45,563 bases of DNA, taken from Desulfuromonas sp. GTDB taxonomy: Bacteria > Desulfobacterota > Desulfuromonadia > Desulfuromonadales > Desulfuromonadaceae. Below, piece after piece: positions 32,979 through 41,072 of this stretch (within the stretch, counting starts at the first letter, position 1; each line of letters opens with the position of its first letter). The translations under genes were made by a program, and so were the position numbers. The notes beneath the pieces are model-generated. The model ran no database searches. It was not told the DNA's origin and worked only from the letters and a program-made list of their open reading frames with translations. The stretch spans positions 1 through 45,563 of the forward strand of contig JAGGYC010000142.1 of assembly GCA_021162745.1 (NCBI GenBank), written 5' to 3'.

Positions 32979-34826
32979 ATGGATACTCAAGCCGATGTAC
33001 AACTGTTGATGGGCAACGAGGCCATGGCCTGCGGCCTGCTCGAAGCCGGCTGTCAGGTGGCCGCCGCCTATCCCGGCACGCCGTCGACGGAAATACTCCA
33101 ATCCCTCATCGACCGCCGGGACCAGGCCAAAGAGCCGCTGCACATCGAGTGGTCGGTCAATGAAAAGATCGCCTTTGAGGTCGCCCTGGCCGCCAGCTAC
33201 ACCGGTAAGCGCAGTGTGGCGGTGATGAAACAGGTGGGCCTCAATGTCGCCGCCGACCCGTTCATGCGTAGCGCCTACCTCGGTGTCAAGGGCGGGCTGG
33301 TAACCATCGTCGCCGACGACCCCGGCCCGCACAGTTCACAGAACGAGCAGGACACGCGGCTGTTCTGCCTGCAGGCGCGGGTACCGGTGTTTGACCCGGC
33401 CAGCCCGGCCGAGGCCAAACAGCTGGTGTCGGTAGCCTTTGAGCTGTCGGAAAAATACCAGATCCTCACCGTACTGCGTCCGGCCACCCGCATCTGCCAC
33501 TCGCGACAGAATGTAGCCCTGCAACCAATGCAGACATTGCAACGGAAAGCCCATTTTGAAAAAAATACCGCCCGCTGGGCGGCGACACCACCCTTCCTGC
33601 CGGCACTACATAAAAAACTCAACGATAACCTCGACGCCATTGCTGCAGAACCGCACCTGCAACCGTTGAAAACAGCGGGCGACGGCAGTCAACCGCGCAC
33701 GGCGCTAGTGGCCTCAGGGATCGTCTATGGCCACCTGGTCGATCTGCTCGAGGAACTGGGCTTGAGCGATCAAATCGACCTCTATCAGGTGGTGATGCCC
33801 TATCCGCTCAATCCGGCCTGGGCGGCACAACTGCGCAACGATTACGACCGCGTACTGGTGCTGGAAGAGACCTATCCGGTGATTGAACTACAGATGGCCC
33901 ACCTCGGTGTCGTCGGTAAACAGAGCGGCCACGTTCCCAAAGAGGGAGAGCTGACCCCGGATGTGATCTACAAGGTACTGGCTGGTTTCCTGGAGCTTGA
34001 ACCACCGGCCACCGCCCCGGCTGACAGCCGTGGCCGCCGCCCCTCGCTGTGTGCTGGTTGCCCCCACCGTTCGGCGTTCTACAGCATCAAAAAATGCTTT
34101 CCGAAGGGGATCTTCCCGTCGGATATCGGCTGTTACACCTTGGGGATCAACCTCGGTGCCGTCGATACCGTGCACTGCATGGGCGCCTGCATCAGTCAGG
34201 GTGCGGGGTTCTATCAATCCTATGTTCAGGATGCCCAAGACGTCGCGGGAGGTGACTTCCCGACGGTGGTGGTCACCATCGGTGATTCCACCTTCTTCCA
34301 CTCCGGCATCACGGCGCTGATCAATGCCGTGATCCAGAAGGCACGCATCATTGTCGTTATCCTCGACAACGGCACCACCGCCATGACCGGTGGCCAGCCG
34401 GTACCGCACCTCGGCATTACAGCTATCGGCGAGCCGACCACCGCCATCGCCATCGAACCACTGGTCAAAGCCAGCGGCGTTAATTTTCTCGAATGCTGCG
34501 ATCCCTACGACAACGACGACTTTGAAACCCTGCTCAAGCAAGCCGACACCCATATTCGCAAACCCGATGGCGGCGTAGCGGTGTTGATCTCGCGTCACGG
34601 CTGCCTGATGGAGCGCCACGTTGCCAGAGCCCAGCCCCGTTTTAAGATCGACATCACCGATGACTGCATCGGCTGCCGACGCTGTGTCGAAGCCTTTGAG
34701 TGTCCGGCGCTGGTGATGAACGAGGCCACCACGGTGGCCGAAATCGATCAGGATCGCTGCATCGGCTGCGGTACCTGCATTCCGGTCTGTCCGGTAAAGG
34801 CGATCATCAAGGGGGAACAACTATGA
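32979..34826 (+). CDS. iorA: Indolepyruvate:ferredoxin oxidoreductase alpha subunit
   Basis: A 615-residue TPP-dependent 2-keto acid oxidoreductase subunit. It oxidatively decarboxylates aryl pyruvates to aryl-acetyl-CoA with reduction of ferredoxin. The N-terminal pyrimidine-binding domain (GNEAMACGLLEAGCQVAAAYPGTPSTEI) is followed by a middle domain and the TPP domain (CAGCPHRSAFYS, GDSTFFHSGITALINA, LDNGTTAMTGGQPVPH). The C-terminus has two 4Fe-4S motifs: CIGCRRCVEAFECP and CIGCGTCIPVCP. AAAGGAA precedes the ATG. The 615 length is normal for IorA. Stop overlaps the iorB start (ATGA). Confidence 0.93.
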   Translation: MDTQADVQLLMGNEAMACGLLEAGCQVAAAYPGTPSTEILQSLIDRRDQAKEPLHIEWSVNEKIAFEVALAASYTGKRSVAVMKQVGLNVAADPFMRSAYLGVKGGLVTIVADDPGPHSSQNEQDTRLFCLQARVPVFDPASPAEAKQLVSVAFELSEKYQILTVLRPATRICHSRQNVALQPMQTLQRKAHFEKNTARWAATPPFLPALHKKLNDNLDAIAAEPHLQPLKTAGDGSQPRTALVASGIVYGHLVDLLEELGLSDQIDLYQVVMPYPLNPAWAAQLRNDYDRVLVLEETYPVIELQMAHLGVVGKQSGHVPKEGELTPDVIYKVLAGFLELEPPATAPADSRGRRPSLCAGCPHRSAFYSIKKCFPKGIFPSDIGCYTLGINLGAVDTVHCMGACISQGAGFYQSYVQDAQDVAGGDFPTVVVTIGDSTFFHSGITALINAVIQKARIIVVILDNGTTAMTGGQPVPHLGITAIGEPTTAIAIEPLVKASGVNFLECCDPYDNDDFETLLKQADTHIRKPDGGVAVLISRHGCLMERHVARAQPRFKIDITDDCIGCRRCVEAFECPALVMNEATTVAEIDQDRCIGCGTCIPVCPVKAIIKGEQL

Positions 34827-35344
34827 AACAACAGATTATTGTCAGTGGTATCGGTGGCCAGGGTGTGCTGTTTTTAATCCGGCTGATCGCTCAGGTAGCG
34901 GTCAATCGCGGCCTGGCGGTGTTGACCTCGGAAACCCACGGTATGGCCCAGCGCGGCGGTACCGTGCTGTCGACCATCAAGGTCGGTGCCTTTGCCAGTC
35001 CACTGATCCGTGCCGGTCAGGCCGATGTCGGCCTGCTGTTGTGGGACGCCAACCTGCCGGTCCACGCCCCGCTGTTGCGTGACGGTGCAAGCCTGGTGAT
35101 CAATGCCGAACAATCGGTCGCCGGCGCACAAGCGAAACAATGTATCGCCGCATCGCGTATGGCGCGCGACATGGGCAATGCTGTGCTGGCCAACCTGATC
35201 CTGCTCGGCCTGGCGATACAACAGCAGACGCTGTTCTGCAGTGCCGCCGACTGTGTACAGGCGATCCGCCAGTTGGCGCCAGAACGCTTTGTCGACCAGA
35301 ACCTGCAGGCCTTTCAACTCGGCCTCAACCACACCAACGACTGA
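34823..35344 (+). CDS. iorB: Indolepyruvate:ferredoxin oxidoreductase beta subunit
   Basis: A 173-residue gamma/beta-type subunit of the 2-oxoacid ferredoxin oxidoreductase family: IIVSGIGGQGVLFLIRLIAQ at the N-terminus and ETHGMAQRGGTVLSTIKVG, the family landmarks for CoA/ subunit contact. The start at 34823 overlaps the iorA stop by 4 bases and follows GGGGGAA; the longer upstream frame lies in iorA. Together with IorA it forms the enzyme acting on indolepyruvate, phenylpyruvate and hydroxyphenylpyruvate. The gene ends 17 bases before livM, so enzyme and transporter are produced from one message. Confidence 0.92.
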   Translation: MKQQIIVSGIGGQGVLFLIRLIAQVAVNRGLAVLTSETHGMAQRGGTVLSTIKVGAFASPLIRAGQADVGLLLWDANLPVHAPLLRDGASLVINAEQSVAGAQAKQCIAASRMARDMGNAVLANLILLGLAIQQQTLFCSAADCVQAIRQLAPERFVDQNLQAFQLGLNHTND

Positions 35345-35361
35345 TCGGATAAGGGTTCGTG

Positions 35362-36360
35362 ATGACGCGCTACGACAAACTGCTCTATTTTATCCGTCTC
35401 CACCACACCGGCTTGACGGTCTGCGCCTTCAGTGCGCTGTTGCTCCTCTATCCGCTGGTGCAGGACAACCCCTACACTCTGGGTCTGTCGAATCTGGTGG
35501 CGATCCATGTCATTATCGTCCTCGGTCTCAACCTGTTTATCGGCTATACGGGTCAGATCTCCCTCGGCCATGCCGCTTTTTTCGGTCTCGGCGCCTACGG
35601 TACCGCCATCGGCACCGTCACCTTCGAGCTAGCACCGTGGCCGACACTGGTCGGTGTCGCCGCGTTGGTAGCGCTGGTGGCCCTGATCATCGGCATCCCT
35701 ACCCTGCGGCTGTCGGGCCATTATCTGGCCATGGCCACCCTCGGTTGCAACAGCGTCGTCCATACGGTGATGTTGCAGTGGGACGAGGTGACCGGCGGCT
35801 CCAGCGGTTTTGCCGGTATTCCCCCTCTGGCCATTGGCGCCTTTGCCTTTGATGATGAGGTGCGCTTCCACTATCTGGTATGGACCATCGCCCTGATCAG
35901 TCTGCTGCTGTGTCTGAATCTGGTCCGCAGCGGCGTTGGCCGTGGCTTGGCCGCAGTGGCTGGCGACGAAACGGCTGCCGAAGCGCTGGGGGTCAATACG
36001 CGACGCAGCAAGATCAATGTCTTTGTGCTGTCGGCAGTGCTGGCCTCAGTGGCGGGCAGTCTATTTGCCCACTGCTACAGCTATGTCAGCCCCGATTCGT
36101 TCAACATCTTCGTCTCCACCGATCTGGTGATCATGGTGGTGGTCGGCGGCATGGGCTCCATCTGGGGTTCGTTGTTCGGTGCCACCTTCATCACCCTGCT
36201 GCCGGAATGGATCGACATCTTCGACGCCTACAAGGATCTTGTCCACGGCGGCGTGCTGGTACTGGTACTGATGTTTCTCCCCCAGGGCTTTGTCACCGGT
36301 CTGGTCGATCTGATCAAAACCCGCAGCGCCTTGCGCAGGAGTCGCCATGCTACATCTTGA
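35362..36360 (+). CDS. livM: LivM-type ABC permease
   Basis: A 332-residue second permease of the amino acid transporter. Landmarks: LGLNLFIGYTGQISLGHAAF, GIPTLRLSGHYLAMATLG, GVNTRRSKINVFVLSAVLAS and VVVGGMGSIWGSLFGATFITLLPE, all typical of LivM. About ten hydrophobic helices are predicted. The start is GTG-ATG; ATG is used, with GGATAAGG upstream. It overlaps livG by 14 bases. With LivH it forms the transmembrane channel. Confidence 0.9.
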   Translation: MTRYDKLLYFIRLHHTGLTVCAFSALLLLYPLVQDNPYTLGLSNLVAIHVIIVLGLNLFIGYTGQISLGHAAFFGLGAYGTAIGTVTFELAPWPTLVGVAALVALVALIIGIPTLRLSGHYLAMATLGCNSVVHTVMLQWDEVTGGSSGFAGIPPLAIGAFAFDDEVRFHYLVWTIALISLLLCLNLVRSGVGRGLAAVAGDETAAEALGVNTRRSKINVFVLSAVLASVAGSLFAHCYSYVSPDSFNIFVSTDLVIMVVVGGMGSIWGSLFGATFITLLPEWIDIFDAYKDLVHGGVLVLVLMFLPQGFVTGLVDLIKTRSALRRSRHATS

Positions 36361-37111
36361 CGGCGTGAGTAAACAGTTCGGTGGCCTGCCGGCGTTGTCC
36401 GAGGTCAGCTTTTCGGTGCCACGTGGTCAACTGACGGCGCTGATCGGCCCCAATGGTGCCGGCAAAAGCACCCTGATCAACTGCATAACCGGCGTGCTGC
36501 AACCAACATCCGGTGCCGTCCGTCTTGAAGGTGAGGAGATCACCAGCCTGCCGAGCCATGCCATTGCCCGCTGCGGTGTGGCACGCACCTTTCAGAATCT
36601 GAAGTTATTTGAACGGTTAACGGTACTCGATAATGTGCTGACCGGCCTGACCGTCGAAGGGGGTAACAGCATGATGATGGCCATGTTGCGCCTGCCCTAC
36701 CTGCGCCACCGCGAACGTCGGCTCAAGCTGCGTGCCCTGGAGGCACTGGATCATTTTGGCCTCAGCGACAAAGCGCAGTGGCCGGCCTCGGTAATGGCCT
36801 ACGGCGATAAAAAACGGCTGGAGCTGGCCCGTGCCACGGTCAGTCAGCCGCAACTGCTGCTGCTCGATGAACCGGTAGCCGGTCTCAACGCCACCGAGAC
36901 CGAAGCCGTGGCCTGCCAGCTGCGTCGGCTGCGCCGCGCCGGTCAAACGCTGCTGCTGGTGGAGCACGATATGGAACTGGTGATGAAACTGGCCGATCAG
37001 GTGGTCGTCCTCGACAGTGGCTGCGTCATCGCCTGTGGCACCCCCGACGAGGTGCAGTGCAACCCGCGCGTTCTTGAGGCCTACCTCGGTCGCATGGACG
37101 CCACGGCTTAG
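36347..37111 (+). CDS. livG: LivG-type ABC ATP-binding protein
   Basis: A 254-residue ATPase: Walker A GPNGAGKST, Q-loop region RTFQNLKLFERLTVLDNVLTGL, Walker B LLLLDEPVAGLN, and H-loop LLVEHDMELVMKLADQVVVLDSG. The signature reads MAYGDKKRLELARA in place of LSYGQQRRLEIARA, a modest change that keeps the Gly and the LELARA end. The start lies inside the end of livM (14-base overlap). It is followed by an unusual 507-base gene-free stretch before the livF fusion, which breaks an otherwise tightly spaced operon. Confidence 0.9.
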   Translation: MLHLDGVSKQFGGLPALSEVSFSVPRGQLTALIGPNGAGKSTLINCITGVLQPTSGAVRLEGEEITSLPSHAIARCGVARTFQNLKLFERLTVLDNVLTGLTVEGGNSMMMAMLRLPYLRHRERRLKLRALEALDHFGLSDKAQWPASVMAYGDKKRLELARATVSQPQLLLLDEPVAGLNATETEAVACQLRRLRRAGQTLLLVEHDMELVMKLADQVVVLDSGCVIACGTPDEVQCNPRVLEAYLGRMDATA

Positions 37112-37618
37112 TACTTCGTCCCAGGAATAACGTATTGTTCTTCATCAACGGATAACTGCACAGAGGAACAATGGTGTCACACCAACAGGGTTCTGCACAA
37201 CAATGCCACGGAAAAAGTAGAGCGCGATAAACGAACAAGTTACCCAATGCCGTAGCTCAGAAAAAGAGAAAACTCAGTCGACCTCAAGGGCGACTTGCCG
37301 CCAAGGTGAAGCATAACGGAAACCGACTCATCGTCGGTGGGTTTGCGACTCCCGGAGGGTTGGTTTTAAAAGCCATTTCTTTGCTCACTTTCTTTGGGGC
37401 TTTACAAAGAAAGGGTGTCGGCTGCGGGACGAAACCCGCGAACTTGACTTTGATTTTAAGGGTTTTGCGAAAACACGTCGGATTGTGCGAACCGCTGTCG
37501 TTTCATGGTCCGTAAACATCTGGGACAGCCCCCGATGACCCTGGGGACAGTCCCGAGTTTACTCCGTCATGTGATCTTCTTGCTGACGTGCTGAATAGTT
37601 ACAAAAAGGAAACGATCA
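37112..37618. other. Gene-free insert between livG and livF
   Basis: No credible coding frame. It contains a stretch with direct and inverted pieces (CTTTCTTTGGGGCTTTACAA.., then a repeat of the GCTGCGGGACGAAACCCGCG element at 37420-37451) and, at about 37522-37555, GGGACAGCCCCC..GGGGACAGTCCC, an imperfect hairpin of the REP type. The RBS AAAAGGA lies just before 37619. The insert may be accreted repeats and could contain an internal promoter for livF. Confidence 0.55.
37420..37451 (+). repeat. GCTGCGGGACGAAACCCGCG intergenic repeat, copy 2
   Basis: Close copy of the repeat at 32887-32918; the GCGGG..CCCGC core forms a short hairpin, suggesting a mobile palindromic unit dispersed within this operon. 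Confidence 0.6.
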
Positions 37619-39712
37619 ATGCTGGAATTAAAACAGATCACCGCTCATTACGGTGCCGCCCAGGCCCTGTTCGGGGTTAACCTGCAGGTCAAAGCCGGTG
37701 AAACCGTGGCACTGGTCGGCGCTAACGGCGCGGGAAAAAGTACCCTGCTCAAATGCCTGATAGGGCTGATCACCCCCAGTGGCGGCCAGGTACTGCTCGA
37801 TGGCCAGGATGTCACCGGTCGTACCCCGGCCTACATGGTGCGGCAGGGGGTAGCGCTATCACCGGAAGGACGCGAGGTGTTCGCCGAACTGTCGGTGGAG
37901 GAGAACCTGCAACTCGGTGCCATGGCCCTCAAGCTCAACCGCAGTGAACAACAGACCCGTATCGACGAAGTCTATCAACGCTTTGCCAAACTCGGTGAGC
38001 GCCGCCAACAACTGGCCGGCACCCTGTCCGGCGGCGAACAACAGATGCTGGCCATGGGTCGGGCGCTGATGGCCAAGCCACGGCTGCTGCTGCTCGATGA
38101 ACCGAGCCTTGGCCTGGCGCCACGCATCACCGACGAAATCTTCGCTATCATCCATCAGTTGGCCCGCAGCGGCACCGCCATTCTGGTGGTTGAGCAGAAC
38201 GCCGCCCGCGCCCTGAGTTCATCGGATCGCGCCTACCTGTTGGCCAACGGCCAGCTGGTACAACAGGGCGCCAGCAATGAACTGCTCAACGATCCGGCAT
38301 TGCGCGCCGCTTTCCTCGGTGCCGCCAGTCATAACAGTCCCGAAGCCAGCCGCCTGGGTGCGGCCGGTTTGACCAATATCCGCCTGGAGAAACCCGATAT
38401 GCGCCAACAAAACTTCATGCCCAACTTCACCACCGAACAACAGCTCAAAGACCATCAACTCGCAGGCCTGCAATGGACGCTGCACCACGCCTACGAGGGC
38501 TCAAGCTTCTACCGTGAACAGCTGGATGCAGCCCAGATCCGCCCGGAGATGATCAAGTCTCTCGACGATCTGCGCCGCCTGCCGTTTACCGATGCCGACG
38601 ATCTACGCGCAGGTTATCCATTTCCGCTGCGTGCCGTGCCATTTGAACAGATCGTCCGCGTCCACGCCAGTTCCGGCACCACCGGCAAGCGCAAGGTGCT
38701 GTGCTACACCCAGAAAGACCTCGACGACTGGACCGACTTCTTTGCCCGCTGTTACCAGATGGCCGGGGTCACGCCGTTGGATCGTATTCAGATCGCCGTC
38801 GGCTACGGGGTCTGGACGGCAGGGATGGGCTTTCAGCTCGGCTGTGAAAAGATCGGCGCCATGGCGGTGCCCATCGGCCCCGGCAACATCGATATGCAGA
38901 TCCAGTTCCTCATCGACTTCCAGTCGACGGTATTCTGTTCCACCGCCTCCATGGCACTGCTGATGGCCGAGGAGATCCACCGCCGCAGCCTGGCCGACAA
39001 GATCGCCGTCAACAAGATCATCTACGGCTCCGAGCGCTCCTCAGTATCAATGCGGCGCAAGATTTCCGAGCTGTTCGGCGGCGCAGAGCTGTTCGACATC
39101 ACCGGTCTTACAGAACTCTACGGCCCCGGCACCGGCATCGAATGCCCCGATCACGACTGCATCCACTACTGGGGCGACTATTACATCATGGAGATTGTCG
39201 ATCCAGAAACATTGCAACCGGTGGCCGACGGCGAATGGGGCGAGATGGTGGTCACCACCCTGTGCAAGGAAGCGGCACCGTTGATCCGTTACCGCACCCA
39301 CGACATCACCCGTATCATCCCCGGGGCCTGCAGCTGCGGCAACCCGCTGCCGCGCCATTCGCGCATCAAAGGTCGCAGCGACGACACCATCAAGTTCCGC
39401 GGTGTCAATATCTATCCAAGCAGTGTCGACACCATCCTCTCAGAAGTACCGGGCCTCGGCAGTGAATATCAGATTCACCTCACCCGCGATGCCGTTTCAG
39501 GCCGTGATCACATGCGCATGGTAATTGAACGTGGCGAGGGCATCGATGACAATCGAAACGCCGAGCTGATCCACGAAGCCGGCCATCAGATCAAAAAGCA
39601 GCTGCTGGTCAGCGCCGAACTGGAGCTGGTGGCCTATGGCAGCCTGCCGCGTTCAGAGCGCAAAAGTCAACGGGTGTTTGACAGCCGCATTGAAGATGAC
39701 ATCGTTGAATAA
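37619..39712 (+). CDS. LivF ABC ATPase fused to phenylacetate-CoA ligase
   Basis: A 697-residue two-part protein. Residues about 1-236 are a complete LivF: Walker A GANGAGKST, signature LSGGEQQMLAMGRA, Walker B RLLLLDEPSLGLAP, H-loop LVVEQNAA. A linker of about 25 residues leads to residues about 262-697, a PaaK-type AMP-forming phenylacetate-CoA ligase: ASSGTTGKRKVL at 350-361, ITGLTELYGPGTGIECP, RTHDITRI, and RIKGRSDDTIKFRGVNIYPS. At 38399 (residue 261) there is an ATG with GGAG 9 bases before it, so the ligase could also be made alone. LivF energises uptake; the ligase activates aryl acetates to the CoA esters made by IorAB or coming from outside. Confidence 0.85.
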   Translation: MLELKQITAHYGAAQALFGVNLQVKAGETVALVGANGAGKSTLLKCLIGLITPSGGQVLLDGQDVTGRTPAYMVRQGVALSPEGREVFAELSVEENLQLGAMALKLNRSEQQTRIDEVYQRFAKLGERRQQLAGTLSGGEQQMLAMGRALMAKPRLLLLDEPSLGLAPRITDEIFAIIHQLARSGTAILVVEQNAARALSSSDRAYLLANGQLVQQGASNELLNDPALRAAFLGAASHNSPEASRLGAAGLTNIRLEKPDMRQQNFMPNFTTEQQLKDHQLAGLQWTLHHAYEGSSFYREQLDAAQIRPEMIKSLDDLRRLPFTDADDLRAGYPFPLRAVPFEQIVRVHASSGTTGKRKVLCYTQKDLDDWTDFFARCYQMAGVTPLDRIQIAVGYGVWTAGMGFQLGCEKIGAMAVPIGPGNIDMQIQFLIDFQSTVFCSTASMALLMAEEIHRRSLADKIAVNKIIYGSERSSVSMRRKISELFGGAELFDITGLTELYGPGTGIECPDHDCIHYWGDYYIMEIVDPETLQPVADGEWGEMVVTTLCKEAAPLIRYRTHDITRIIPGACSCGNPLPRHSRIKGRSDDTIKFRGVNIYPSSVDTILSEVPGLGSEYQIHLTRDAVSGRDHMRMVIERGEGIDDNRNAELIHEAGHQIKKQLLVSAELELVAYGSLPRSERKSQRVFDSRIEDDIVE

Positions 39713-39761
39713 GAATAGCCAATAATCCATATTCTATCAGTCGATAACTGGAGAGGAAAAC

Positions 39762-40913
39762 ATGAAACAATTCTTTAGTCTGTTAGCCATGCTAACGCTG
39801 CTGACGTCGCCGGCACTGGCCAGCGACACCATCAAGATCGGCGCATTCTTCGATCTGTCGGGCCGTGCCGCCTTTATCGGCACCCCGACCAAACTGGTGG
39901 CCGAGATGGTGGTCGACAAGATCAACAGCGAAGGGGGGATTAACGGCAAGTTGTTGGAACTGGAAGTGGGCGACACCGAAGCCAATCCGTCCAAGGCGGC
40001 CTCACTGGCGAAAAGGTTTATCTACAAGGATCAGGTAACCGCCATCATCGGCCCCACCATGACCGACACCGGTATGAACGTGAAAAAGATTGCTGACAAA
40101 GGGAAAACCCCGATCTTCATGACCGTTGGTGGTGACCCGGTGATCATGGCCGGCAAGTTCGGCTCCTTTGAGTGGGTGTTTAAATCGCCTCAACGTTCCA
40201 GCATTGCCGTACAACGACTGTTCAGCTATCTCAAAGAGAAGGGCTTAAGCCGTGTCGCCCTGCTCTCGGCAAACGACGGCTTTGGTCAAGATGGCGCACG
40301 CTGGATGAAAAAACTGGCTCCGGAGTATGGTATCGAAATCATTGTCGAAGAATCGTTCGGCACCCGCGACACCGACATGACCGCCCAACTGACCAAGGCC
40401 AAGAACGCCAATCCGCAGGCGTTGATCACCTGGACCATCGGCCCGGCTGGTTCCATCGTGGCCAAGAACAAGGCCCAGCTCGGCATTGAACTACCGCTGT
40501 TCCAGTGCCACGGCCTACCCGATCCCAAGTATATTGAACTGGCCGGTAGTGCCAGTGAGGGCGACCGCATGCCGGCGACAAAACTGCTGGTGGCCGACGC
40601 CCTGCCCGATAGTGATCCGCAAAAGGCGGTGATTCAAAATTTTATCCAGCTATATAAGGAGAAGGGTTACGACAAGCAGTTCCCCATCAATACCCATTCC
40701 GGTTACGCCTGGGATGCAATCATGATCGTCGCCAATGCCATGAAGAAGGTCGGTACCGATCGCGCTGCCCTGCGTCAGGAAATTGAGAACACCAAAGGTT
40801 ATGTCGGTGTTTCCGGTATCTATAACCTGACCGCAGAAGACCACAATGGTTTGGCGATTGACTCAATGGTAATTGTCGAGGTGAAGAACGGAAAGTTTGT
40901 CCTTGCCGACTAA
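39762..40913 (+). CDS. livK: LivK-type periplasmic amino acid-binding protein
   Basis: A 383-residue substrate-binding protein with a signal peptide (FFSLLAMLTLLTSPALA, residues 4-20). The mature protein shows the type I periplasmic-binding fold: IKIGAFFDLSGRAAFIGTP, VDKINSEGGINGKLLELEVG, AIIGPTMTDTGM and RVALLSANDGFGQDGARWMKK. The specificity cannot be read from sequence; the iorAB and CoA-ligase genes point to aromatic amino acids or aryl acids. GGAGAGGAAAAC precedes the ATG. It is the last gene before a strong terminator. Confidence 0.92.
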   Translation: MKQFFSLLAMLTLLTSPALASDTIKIGAFFDLSGRAAFIGTPTKLVAEMVVDKINSEGGINGKLLELEVGDTEANPSKAASLAKRFIYKDQVTAIIGPTMTDTGMNVKKIADKGKTPIFMTVGGDPVIMAGKFGSFEWVFKSPQRSSIAVQRLFSYLKEKGLSRVALLSANDGFGQDGARWMKKLAPEYGIEIIVEESFGTRDTDMTAQLTKAKNANPQALITWTIGPAGSIVAKNKAQLGIELPLFQCHGLPDPKYIELAGSASEGDRMPATKLLVADALPDSDPQKAVIQNFIQLYKEKGYDKQFPINTHSGYAWDAIMIVANAMKKVGTDRAALRQEIENTKGYVGVSGIYNLTAEDHNGLAIDSMVIVEVKNGKFVLAD

Positions 40914-40937
40914 CCTTTCCGATTTCCTGTTATCTGA

Positions 40938-40964
40938 GGGCTCCGCATAGCGGGGCCCTTTTTT
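40938..40964 (+). terminator. Intrinsic terminator of the liv-ior operon
   Basis: GGGCTCCG and CGGGGCCC form an 8 bp stem around CATAG, followed by six T (40959-40964). Confidence 0.85.
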
Positions 40965-41011
40965 ATTGCATAAACCGCCATGGCTCCGTCCTATGCCGTC
41001 CGAACAGAAAA

Positions 41012-41060
41012 TGATATACTGTGTTTTTCGCTTCAACCTAGAAACTGTAGTTTCCAGGTT
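41012..41060 (+). promoter_or_regulatory. Extended -10 promoter and operator-like dyad before the sigma-54 activator
   Basis: TGATATACT (41012-41020) is a good extended -10 element. It is followed by a 26-base dyad AACCTAGAAACT GT AGTTTCCAGGTT (41035-41060, 11 of 12 pairs match), 12 bases before the ATG. It lies just after the likely start of transcription, suggesting autoregulation or a leader hairpin. Confidence 0.5.
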
Positions 41061-41072
41061 CAAAGGTGACCC

